Under the pieces are notes generated by a model. It made no database searches, was not told where the DNA came from, and worked only from the letters and a program-made list of their open reading frames with translations. DNA of 7,718 nucleotides, from assembly GCA_023387135.1 (NCBI GenBank), contig JAEWIK010000224.1:1-7718 (forward strand). The letters run 5' to 3'. The first letter of the stretch is position 1, and every line of letters begins with the position of its first letter. The position numbers and the translations under genes are program-made. Positions 1 to 5,386 of the stretch are shown piece after piece. Source of the stretch: Actinomycetes bacterium (GTDB lineage: Bacteria > Actinomycetota > Actinomycetes > Propionibacteriales > Propionibacteriaceae).

Positions 1-119
1 TTCCGATGGCGCTGAACTTCCCGCCCCTCTCCCTCGCACCGTCCCAGGGCTACGCCTGGCTGCTCACTGTGAACGGCGAAGAACTCGCCCGCGCCAGCTT
101 CCGCACGCGGCCGTCCTGA
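1..119 (+). CDS. C-terminal fragment of a DUF6941-like protein (partial, 5' end outside window)
   Basis: The frame is open from the left edge (first full codon at base 3) to a TGA at 117-119 and encodes about 38 residues. The readable part has the pattern ALNFPPLSLAP, then an aromatic-rich strand (YAWLLTVNGEEL), then ARASFRTRPS. From memory this resembles the C-terminal end of the small actinobacterial DUF6941 proteins, where a 'NF.PLPLPPG.YEW.L.IDGE' segment precedes a final beta strand. Those proteins are about 130-150 residues long and have no established function, so roughly the last quarter would be present here. Because the fragment is short, the family call is tentative, but the amino-acid pattern and codon use look genuinely coding. 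The start, promoter and neighbours lie outside the window. Confidence 0.55.
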   Translation, partial: PMALNFPPLSLAPSQGYAWLLTVNGEELARASFRTRPS

Positions 120-266
120 CCCGCGCCCCAGGCGCCGCGCACCGGGACGATGTCGGGTCGTGTCTCTCTGGAAGCCAGCGGTAGGGACCGCGCGGCCGAT
201 AGCCTCGACGGTGGGGAGTGGCCCGGTCTGACAGGAGGCCGCGGTCGCCTCCCGCAGCAGGCGAAC

Positions 267-273
267 AAGGAGG
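267..273 (+). promoter_or_regulatory. Ribosome binding site of the rhodanese lipoprotein gene
   Basis: AAGGAGG lies 7 nt before the GTG at 281. This near-perfect anti-Shine-Dalgarno match decides the start. An in-frame ATG at 218 would add 21 Arg/Pro-rich residues in front of the signal peptide and has no comparable site. Confidence 0.85.
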
Positions 274-280
274 CAGGCTC

Positions 281-646
281 GTGCGGAACCGTGGAATCTC
301 TGGATTGGCGCTCGTCGCCGTGCTGCTCGGGCTCGTGGCCGGGTGCGCGGCGGGCCCGGCGACGACTCCGACCCCTGCGACCGCCACCGTCGTCGACGTG
401 CGGACGGCGGAGGAGTACGCCGAAGGGCACCTGCAGGGCGCGGTGAACATCGACCTGATGTCGCAGTCGTTCCCGGCCGACATCGGGGCGCTGCCCAAGG
501 ACGCCGAGTACGTCGTGTACTGCCGGTCCGGCAACCGGTCGGCACAGGCCGCCACGATCATGCGGCAGGCCGGCCTGACGGTTCAGGACGCCGGCGGCAT
601 CGACAAGGCGTCGGCGAGCACCGGGCTTCCCATCGTCACCGATTGA
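281..646 (+). CDS. Rhodanese-like domain lipoprotein
   Basis: This is a 121-residue exported lipoprotein with a GTG start. Residues 2-5 are basic, a hydrophobic stretch follows (about 6-20), and a lipobox (VAGC) puts the lipidated cysteine at residue 22. A short Thr/Pro/Ala linker leads into a single rhodanese domain (about 36-121). The domain opens with VVDVRTAEEYAEGH, continues GAVNIDL, and has the active-site loop CRSGNRS with catalytic Cys at residue 81. It ends in the usual GGI...GLPIV tail. Rhodaneses carry a persulfide on this Cys and transfer sulfane sulfur; single-domain exported versions may act in sulfide or thiol redox chemistry outside the membrane, but the substrate cannot be read here. 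The CRSGNRS loop is the sulfurtransferase length, not the longer loop of Cdc25-type phosphatases. The gene is probably monocistronic: it converges on the antiporter gene with only 24 bases between stop codons. Confidence 0.9.
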   Translation: MRNRGISGLALVAVLLGLVAGCAAGPATTPTPATATVVDVRTAEEYAEGHLQGAVNIDLMSQSFPADIGALPKDAEYVVYCRSGNRSAQAATIMRQAGLTVQDAGGIDKASASTGLPIVTD

Positions 647-651
647 CCTGT

Positions 652-669
652 CCTGCCGGTCCTCGCAGG
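652..669. terminator. Weak stem-loop between convergent genes
   Basis: CCTGC (652-656) pairs with GCAGG (665-669) around an 8-nt loop in the 24-bp gap between the rhodanese and antiporter stop codons. A G-T wobble at each outer position could extend it. There is no T tract on either side. The position fits a shared bidirectional terminator, but a 5-bp stem in GC-rich DNA is weak evidence. Confidence 0.25.
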
Positions 670-670
670 G

Positions 671-1840
671 TCACGCGAAGATCGTCAGGCAGTAGAGCAC
701 GAAGACGAACAGGTGGGCCGCCCCGTGGAGGGCGGTCACCCGGCGGGCGGTGAAGGTCACGACGTTCAGCACGAGACTCGCGCCCAACAGCAGCAGGTTG
801 GCAGGGGTCTCGGCGAGGACCACCGTCTGCCCCGTAAGCAGGCCGATGGCGAGGACGACCGGCAGGGTGAGCCCGACGCAGGAGACCAGCGCCCCGTGGG
901 CCAGGTTCACCACCCGCTGGGCCTCGCCGCTCCAGGCCGCCCGCATCGTCGTGATGCCCTCGGGGAGGAACACGATCAGGGCGATCAGGACGCCCGAGAG
1001 CGCGACGGGAGCGCCCAGCCTGTCGAGCCCGTCGTCCAGGAAGACCGCCAGGTCGTGGGAGAGCAGCACGATCGGGACGACTGTCACCAGCAGCAGACCC
1101 GCCCGCGCGATGACCTCCTTCCGATGCCGACGCAGCACGACACCGATGTCGTCCGTCGGCTCTGGCACCACCCTCGTCGATGCCGCCACCTCCCGGAAGT
1201 CGGCGCTCTGGGCACCCGTCTGCCGGGAGAGGAAGAAGCCGTAGAGCCCGATGGTCAGCACCAGGATGGGGACCGCCTGGTGGGGCGGGTACGCGCCCCC
1301 GCGTCCTATGACCGCGGGAAACGCGAACGCCACCGCGACCAGCACGACGAGGAACGAGAGGTAGAGCGAGACCCCCGTCCGGTTGACTCGCAGGTCATGA
1401 CGGACGCCGCCGACCAGCAGCGCACCCCCGACCACCAGGGTGAGCACGATCATGGACGCCGCCATCACCGAGTCGCGCGCGATGGTGGCGTGCTCCCCCG
1501 GGCCGAGCATGACGGCGGAGATCAGGATGACCTCGATGAGGACGATCGACAGCGTCAGCACGAGCGTCCCGTACGGGTCGCCCAGCCGGCGGGCGAGGTG
1601 CTCGGCCTGAGTGACGACGCCGAAGGCGCAGATGACGATGACTGCCACGATGGCCGCCAGCAGCGCCGTCAGCGCGAGCCCCGGCAACGGGGCCACGAGC
1701 AGCGGACGAGCGAGGTGAAGGGCGACGAAAGCAGCCCAGCCGAGCGCGATCCGGGTGAGCGCGGCGGGCGTCACGACGGCCCGCAGCGAGGAGAGGTGCT
1801 TCACAGGTGTTGCCTGTTCTGCAGGGTCGTCCCCGCTCAT
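671..1840 (-). CDS. chaA: Ca2+/cation:proton antiporter, ChaA type
   Basis: This is a 389-residue integral membrane protein of the CaCA superfamily, close to the ChaA branch (E. coli ChaA is 366 aa). I count about 11 hydrophobic segments (roughly 31-49, 55-74, 91-111, 126-146, 157-178, 187-205, 244-264, 277-297, 312-337, 347-366, 371-389), with a hydrophilic loop near 206-243. The two inverted alpha repeats are clear: GDPYGTLVLTLSIVLIEV with acidic Glu103, and ALIVFLPEGITTMRA with Glu294. These glutamates are the expected ion-binding positions. The region after the second repeat (QRVVNLAHGA...GLTLPVV) and the C-terminal GAAHLFVFVLYCLTIFA also follow ChaA. It should exchange cytoplasmic Ca2+ or Na+/K+ for protons, giving cation and alkali tolerance. 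I chose the ATG at 1840. A GTG at 1897 keeps the frame open, but its purine-rich stretch is only 2 nt away and a -10-like TAGAGT falls just downstream of it. The ATG itself has only a weak GAAG upstream, so the start is not certain. Confidence 0.87.
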   Translation of the reverse strand: MSGDDPAEQATPVKHLSSLRAVVTPAALTRIALGWAAFVALHLARPLLVAPLPGLALTALLAAIVAVIVICAFGVVTQAEHLARRLGDPYGTLVLTLSIVLIEVILISAVMLGPGEHATIARDSVMAASMIVLTLVVGGALLVGGVRHDLRVNRTGVSLYLSFLVVLVAVAFAFPAVIGRGGAYPPHQAVPILVLTIGLYGFFLSRQTGAQSADFREVAASTRVVPEPTDDIGVVLRRHRKEVIARAGLLLVTVVPIVLLSHDLAVFLDDGLDRLGAPVALSGVLIALIVFLPEGITTMRAAWSGEAQRVVNLAHGALVSCVGLTLPVVLAIGLLTGQTVVLAETPANLLLLGASLVLNVVTFTARRVTALHGAAHLFVFVLYCLTIFA

Positions 1841-1886
1841 GGTCTTCGTCGCACGGGTCGTCCCGGCAACACCTTCCAGCGCCTCT

Positions 1887-1892
1887 ACTCTA
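1887..1892 (-). promoter_or_regulatory. Possible -10 element for the chaA-type gene
   Basis: On the minus strand this reads TAGAGT, matching the TANNNT core common in actinobacteria. It would start transcription near 1880 and give a leader of about 40 nt before the ATG at 1840. No convincing -35 hexamer sits 16-18 nt upstream. The call rests on one short hexamer plus its position. Confidence 0.3.
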
Positions 1893-1960
1893 GCCACGTC
1901 CTCCGGAACGGACGAGCCGGGCGCCCTGCACCTGCCTCACGAAGGCCCGGATCAGGCGGG

Positions 1961-1984
1961 GCGCCGCGATGGCGTCAGCGGCGC
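1961..1984 (-). terminator. GC-rich stem-loop overlapping the NTF2-like gene's stop codon
   Basis: GCGCCGC (1961-1967) and GCGGCGC (1978-1984) form a perfect 7-bp all-G/C stem with a 10-nt loop. The stop codon at 1975-1977 is in the loop. This is a plausible minus-strand transcript end or 3' stabilising hairpin between the NTF2-like gene and the antiporter gene. It has no U tract, which is common for high-GC terminators but makes prediction unreliable. Confidence 0.35.
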
Positions 1985-2370
1985 TGGACGTAGTACTCGG
2001 TGAACTCCGAGCAGCGGCCCGCGGCGTCGAAACGCATGACGAAGCAGTTGTCGTACACCTTGTCCACCGCGCCTCCGGCGCTCTCGTAGTAGGTCGAGCT
2101 GCCGGTGGCGACCACCACGTCGCCGTCGACAGCGACCGGCGAGTAGGCGGCGGAGTACGTGTCGGGCTCGTCGCGGGTGGAGGCGTCGGACGAGTCAGGG
2201 CTGCCGAGCCACGCGGCCACGACGGCGTCCCGCCCGGCGACGGGGTCGCCGCTCGGGTGATAGCGATAGACCACGTCCTCGGTGAAGAGCGAGGCGATCG
2301 CCTCCGGGTCGTAGGTGAGCCAGGCCGCGATGTAGCGATCGAGCCATTCCTGTGCAGACGCGTGATCCAT
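1975..2370 (-). CDS. NTF2/SnoaL-like domain protein (nuclear transport factor 2 family)
   Basis: This is a 131-residue soluble protein with no signal peptide or membrane segment. It has the order of the SnoaL/NTF2-like cone fold: a first helix (EWLDRYIAAWLTYDPEAI), then SLFTEDVVYRYHPSGDPVAGRDAV, where the active pocket usually forms behind a 'W....D' helix pair. A central strand (DGDVVVATGSSTYY) and a C-terminal strand pair (YDNCFVMRFDAAGRCSEFTEYYVQ) complete it. The family includes isomerases, cyclases, dehydratases and many binding proteins, so no reaction can be assigned. Length is normal for a complete domain. The ATG at 2370 has no Shine-Dalgarno sequence, but TAGATT ends 6 bases upstream, which fits a leaderless mRNA. 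It is divergent from the AbrB-type gene and 134 bp upstream of the antiporter gene on the same strand. An intervening stem-loop and a separate -10 candidate suggest it is a separate unit. Confidence 0.85.
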   Translation of the reverse strand: MDHASAQEWLDRYIAAWLTYDPEAIASLFTEDVVYRYHPSGDPVAGRDAVVAAWLGSPDSSDASTRDEPDTYSAAYSPVAVDGDVVVATGSSTYYESAGGAVDKVYDNCFVMRFDAAGRCSEFTEYYVQRR

Positions 2371-2376
2371 TCGCCA

Positions 2377-2382
2377 AATCTA
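2377..2382 (-). promoter_or_regulatory. -10 element, probable leaderless start of the NTF2-like gene
   Basis: The minus strand reads TAGATT followed by 6 bases and then the ATG at 2370. Transcription would begin at or within a base or two of the start codon, and no ribosome binding site is present. The -35 region has no good match. Confidence 0.45.
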
Positions 2383-2388
2383 GCGGTG

Positions 2389-2417
2389 CTGTCGAGCCCT
2401 CCGGGAGCTGCTAGCCT
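2389..2417 (+). promoter_or_regulatory. Candidate promoter of the AbrB-phosphotransferase unit
   Basis: A weak -35 (CTGTCG, 2389-2394) and a TANNNT -10 (TAGCCT, 2412-2417) are separated by 17 nt. Transcription would start near 2423-2425, inside the 16-bp palindrome. An alternative -10, TATACA at 2425-2430 within the palindrome, would start near 2437 but has no -35 match. Either choice places the palindrome where a bound protein would block RNA polymerase. Confidence 0.35.
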
Positions 2418-2418
2418 C

Positions 2419-2434
2419 GTCTTGTATACAAGAC
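2419..2434. promoter_or_regulatory. Perfect 16-bp palindrome, probable operator
   Basis: GTCTTGTATACAAGAC is identical to its reverse complement over all 16 bases. Its AT-rich core (TTGTATACAA) stands out from the surrounding GC-rich DNA. It lies in the 80-bp gap between the divergent NTF2-like and AbrB-type genes, 16 nt before the AbrB-type start codon and over the likely transcription start. AbrB/MazE-type proteins commonly repress their own promoters through palindromes, so self-regulation is the simplest reading. GntR/FadR-type regulators also use TGTATACA-like sites, so another protein is possible. It is not the inverted repeat described upstream of actinomycete rifamycin-inactivation genes (rifamycin-associated element), as I recall that sequence. 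Confidence 0.6.
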
Positions 2435-2441
2435 ACATCTT

Positions 2442-2447
2442 GGAGGG
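2442..2447 (+). promoter_or_regulatory. Ribosome binding site of the AbrB-type gene
   Basis: GGAGGG lies 3 nt before the ATG at 2451. The complementarity is strong but the spacing is shorter than the usual 5-9 nt. This supports the ATG but could lower initiation. Confidence 0.6.
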
Positions 2448-2450
2448 CGC

Positions 2451-2687
2451 ATGCCTCGACGGGACGACCCCGACAAGCGCTTCTACGGCACGATCACCGT
2501 CAGCGATCGCGGGCAGATAGTGATTCCGGCCCAGGCGCGGCGCGACTTCGGCATCGAGGTCGGCGACAAGCTGCTCGTCTTCGGCGACCTGCGGCACGGC
2601 CTGGCTCTCGCCCGCGCCGAGGACGTCATAGCACGGCATCCAGGGGCCGCCGCGATCTTCGGGGCAGAAGACGACGATGTTGACTGA
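2451..2687 (+). CDS. AbrB/MazE/SpoVT-type DNA-binding protein
   Basis: This is a 78-residue protein with one swapped-hairpin AbrB domain at about residues 12-58. Diagnostic segments are GTITVSDRGQIVIPAQAR, with the conserved Gly-Gln and Pro of the first hairpin, then RDFGIEVGDKLLVFGD and a closing LALARAEDV strand. The C-terminal tail (about 59-78) ends in an acidic run (EDDDVD). Such proteins dimerise by intertwined hairpins and act as repressors or as antitoxin DNA-binding halves. No toxin gene (PIN, MazF or similar) is next to it. The gene runs directly into the phosphotransferase gene with an 11-nt overlap, so the pair is almost certainly co-transcribed and translationally coupled. It probably controls its own operon through the palindrome just upstream; that is inferred from position only. 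Other targets, including the divergent NTF2-like gene, are possible. Confidence 0.9.
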   Translation: MPRRDDPDKRFYGTITVSDRGQIVIPAQARRDFGIEVGDKLLVFGDLRHGLALARAEDVIARHPGAAAIFGAEDDDVD

Positions 2688-5292
2688 ACGCGGCGCGAAG
2701 CGCCTTGTCACGATCGCCGCGAACGTCGGTGCGATAGCCGTCGGCTTCGGCGGAGCCTGGCTGACCGGCTTCCGTCCGTGGGGAATCCTGGTGGCACCGC
2801 TCACGGGGACGATCGGCTGGTTCGCCGGCTGGTTCCTGGGACGCGCGGTCGGTCGCCGCCTCACGAAGCTGGGGTACGCCCCTGCGGGCCGGCCTGTGTA
2901 CAGGCTGGGCACCGTCCCCGAGACCGAGACCACCGCGGGAGGCAAGGCGCGCTCGTTGTCGGCGCTCGTCAGGGCCGGCCAGAGGGTGCCGAGCGGGCTG
3001 GTCGTGCTCCCCCGGGCCTTCGACGATGCGGGCCTCACCGAGCAGGCGCGCGCCGCCCTCGACTCCGAACTCAGCAAGCTGAACGGCGACGGGAGGTTCG
3101 CCGTCAGGTCGTCGGCGACGGCCGAGGACTCTGCCGCGGCCTCGTTCGCCGGGGCGTACGAGACGCTGCTCGACGTCCCTGCCGACGACGTGGTCGAGGC
3201 CATCGGACGGGTCCGCGCCTCCGCATCAGCAGGACGGGTCGCCGCCTACTCGCAGGCCACCGGCGTCCACGCCGGAGACGTGGCCGTCGTCGTCCAGCAG
3301 ATGGTCCCCGCGCAGTACGCGGGAGTGCTGTTCACTGTCCATCCGCTCACCGGCGACCTCTCCACGATGCTCGGCACCGTCGTCGCGGGGCTCGGCGAGG
3401 CCGTCGTGTCCGGCGACCAGACCGGCGACCAGTTCACCCTCGCGCGCCCGTCGGGCGGGTTCGACGGCCCGGACGTCCTGCGCCAGTACGCCGCAGCCCT
3501 GCACGCGGCGGCCCATCGCATCGAGGGCGGCTTCGGTGGGACCCCGCAGGACATCGAGTGGGCCGTCGCGGACGGGAAGGTGTGGATCCTGCAGGCGCGT
3601 CCGATCACCACGCTCAACCCGTGGGACCCGAGGACGGGCGACCTCAACGACACGGCCAGCGGCAACTGCCTGTGGTCGGCGACGAACCTCAGCGAGGCGA
3701 ACCCCGAGGCCCAGACCCCGCTCACCATGTCGCTGACCCGGTACGAACAGGCTCACGGCGGCCCGTCCATGGCCCTGCGTGGCCGCGAGATGGCGGGGTA
3801 CGTCGGCGGACGCCCGTACGCCAACCTCACCGTCCAGATCACGTCCCGGCGCGGCAAGGCGGCCAAGATCGAGCCGCGCGAGGCGTACAGCAAGCTCGCG
3901 GGCTGGTGGGGAGACCTGCCGCCCGAGGTGCCCATCCCGCTGCTGCCGATGACGTCCGAGGACTGGACCCAGGCAGGCATCCCGCTGCTGGGAGGCCTGG
4001 TCAAGATGGGCCTGACTCGGCTGCGCCTGCCGAGGTTCCTCCGGACTCACGGGGAGCGCTGCGCCGACCTCACGCGACGGATCGAGACGTGCGAGCGCCC
4101 TGCAGAGCTGCGTCGCCTGTGGGACGAGGACCTGCTGCCGTTCGGGATCGGGTCGTTCTGGGCCGTCATCGCATCCGGGTCGACCTACCCCGCCACCCTG
4201 GAACTGACGCTGCGCGAGCAGTACGGCGAGGAGCTCACCGCCGCGCTGGTGTCCAATCTGTCGGGCCTCGTCGACGACTTCGCGAGCCTCGGCCCGGCCG
4301 CCGGGTTGCGTGAGGTGAAGGCGGGACGCCTGGCGCGCGAGGAGTACCTCGCCCGGTTCGGCCACCGCGGCGTCAACGAGTCGGAACTCGCCTGGCCCAG
4401 GCCGTCCGATGACCCCGGCTGGCTCGACCGCTCGCTGGCCGAACTTGACGACGTCACCACCGTCGCCGACCTGAGGCGACGCCAGCAGGACGCGTACGAC
4501 GCCGCCCTCACCCAGATCGCCGCCACCGACGCGCGGGCCGCCAAGCGGGTCGCCGCCCAGTTGCTGCGTGCCGCCAAGCAGGCCGCCCTGCGCGAAGCCG
4601 CCCGGTCGGAAGGGGTGCGGTCGACGGGCGTCGTCCGCCGGTTCGCGCTCAAGGCCGGGGAGCTGCTCGGGATCGGCGAGGACGTGTTCATGCTCACCGT
4701 CGAGGAGTTGCTGGCAGCGCTCGACGGCGACACCGCGGCGTACTCCTTCGTCGCCGCTCGCCGGGAGCTGCACGAGCGTTACCGCGCGCTGCCTCCGCTG
4801 CCCGGGGTGATCGTCGGACGCTTCGACCCGCTGGCGTGGGCAGACTCCCCCGACAGGAACCCCGCCGTGTTCGTGGCAGGGGCTGACGTCGCGTCGCCGC
4901 CGCGCGCCGCCGCCGGCGTGCTCGTCGGCCACGCGGGGGCAGCCGGACGCGCCGAGGGCACCGTCCGACGGCTCGACAGCTACGCCGACGCCGCCGGCCT
5001 GAAGCCCGGGGAGATCCTCGTCACGCAGCTCACGAACATCGGGTGGACGCCGCTCTTCCCCCGCGCCGGCGGCATCGTGACCGACCTGGGTGCCCCGCTC
5101 AGCCACGCCGCCATCGTCGCCCGGGAACTCGGCATTCCTGCCGTGGTCGGTTGCGGAGACGCCACGGTCCGCCTGCACACCGGCGACAGGGTCCTGGTGG
5201 ATGGTGCCGCCGGACGCGTGACGGTGCTCTCCCGCGCCGCCGCCGACACCGTGACGGTGGACCCCGCGCCGTCCGCCCTCGCCCACCAGTAG
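2677..5292 (+). CDS. Membrane-anchored PEP-synthase-like / rifampin phosphotransferase-like enzyme
   Basis: This is an 871-residue enzyme. Residues about 10-31 and 36-55 form two hydrophobic helices joined by a short TGFRPW turn, followed by a basic stretch. A PPDK_N ATP-grasp domain spans about 75-315: AGGKARSLSAL (Lys90), FAVRSSATAEDS (Arg144), GVLFTVHPLTGD, GLGEAVVSGDQTGDQF, and PQDIEWAVADGKVWILQARP with Glu294, Gln306 and Arg308. A large mostly helical middle domain (about 320-735) includes an FGHRGVNESELAWPR segment like that in rifampin phosphotransferases. The swivelling phospho-His domain (about 737-850) contains GAPLSHAAIVARELGIPAVV with catalytic His810. There is no C-terminal PEP/pyruvate barrel, so it is not PEP synthase. 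The expected chemistry is splitting ATP and passing the beta-phosphate via His810 to an unknown acceptor bound by the middle domain. Rifampin resistance cannot be concluded. The start ATG overlaps the AbrB-type gene and has only a weak AGAAG site, consistent with translational coupling. Confidence 0.88.
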   Translation: MLTERGAKRLVTIAANVGAIAVGFGGAWLTGFRPWGILVAPLTGTIGWFAGWFLGRAVGRRLTKLGYAPAGRPVYRLGTVPETETTAGGKARSLSALVRAGQRVPSGLVVLPRAFDDAGLTEQARAALDSELSKLNGDGRFAVRSSATAEDSAAASFAGAYETLLDVPADDVVEAIGRVRASASAGRVAAYSQATGVHAGDVAVVVQQMVPAQYAGVLFTVHPLTGDLSTMLGTVVAGLGEAVVSGDQTGDQFTLARPSGGFDGPDVLRQYAAALHAAAHRIEGGFGGTPQDIEWAVADGKVWILQARPITTLNPWDPRTGDLNDTASGNCLWSATNLSEANPEAQTPLTMSLTRYEQAHGGPSMALRGREMAGYVGGRPYANLTVQITSRRGKAAKIEPREAYSKLAGWWGDLPPEVPIPLLPMTSEDWTQAGIPLLGGLVKMGLTRLRLPRFLRTHGERCADLTRRIETCERPAELRRLWDEDLLPFGIGSFWAVIASGSTYPATLELTLREQYGEELTAALVSNLSGLVDDFASLGPAAGLREVKAGRLAREEYLARFGHRGVNESELAWPRPSDDPGWLDRSLAELDDVTTVADLRRRQQDAYDAALTQIAATDARAAKRVAAQLLRAAKQAALREAARSEGVRSTGVVRRFALKAGELLGIGEDVFMLTVEELLAALDGDTAAYSFVAARRELHERYRALPPLPGVIVGRFDPLAWADSPDRNPAVFVAGADVASPPRAAAGVLVGHAGAAGRAEGTVRRLDSYADAAGLKPGEILVTQLTNIGWTPLFPRAGGIVTDLGAPLSHAAIVARELGIPAVVGCGDATVRLHTGDRVLVDGAAGRVTVLSRAAADTVTVDPAPSALAHQ

Positions 5293-5352
5293 GCAGGAGC
5301 CCGACCGCCGCCCGCGAGCCGAGGTTGGCCGCCTGACCGCAGGGTTCTCCGG

Positions 5353-5380
5353 TTGGAGCTCGGAGCCGTGCCGGTAGGGT
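5353..5380 (+). promoter_or_regulatory. Promoter of the DUF6518-type gene, probable leaderless start
   Basis: TTGGAG (5353-5358) and TAGGGT (5375-5380) are spaced 16 nt apart. Only 6 bases (GGCGCG) separate the -10 from the GTG at 5387, so transcription should begin at the start codon. No Shine-Dalgarno sequence could fit. This suggests the gene is transcribed separately from the phosphotransferase gene that ends 94 bp upstream. Confidence 0.5.
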
Positions 5381-5386
5381 GGCGCG

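Noticed and set aside
713..1993. A 426-codon plus-strand open frame opposite the antiporter gene
   Set aside because: The product is a highly charged His/Arg/Asp/Gln-rich sequence typical of the strand opposite a hydrophobic membrane protein, and it has no domain.
2451..2687. AbrB-type protein as the antitoxin of a toxin-antitoxin pair
   Set aside because: The overlapping downstream gene is an 871-residue phosphotransferase-like enzyme, not a PIN, MazF or other small toxin, and no small toxin frame is present on either side.
1890..3203. A 437-codon minus-strand open frame crossing the NTF2-like gene, the control region and the AbrB-type gene
   Set aside because: It runs through three better supported elements in a different frame, and its Ser/Thr/Arg/Pro composition is not protein-like.
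2778..4313. A 511-codon plus-strand open frame inside the phosphotransferase gene
   Set aside because: It is a +1/+2 frame shadow rich in Arg, Gly and Pro; the overlapping frame carries all the conserved motifs.
2677..5292. PEP synthase (ppsA) or pyruvate phosphate dikinase
   Set aside because: The protein ends right after the phospho-His domain and lacks the PEP/pyruvate-binding TIM barrel, and a large unrelated domain lies between the ATP-grasp and His domains.
2677..5292. Confident assignment as a rifampin resistance gene (rph)
   Set aside because: The layout is shared, but it has an extra membrane anchor, the substrate domain cannot be judged by eye, and no rifamycin-associated element was seen upstream. 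Substrate remains unknown.
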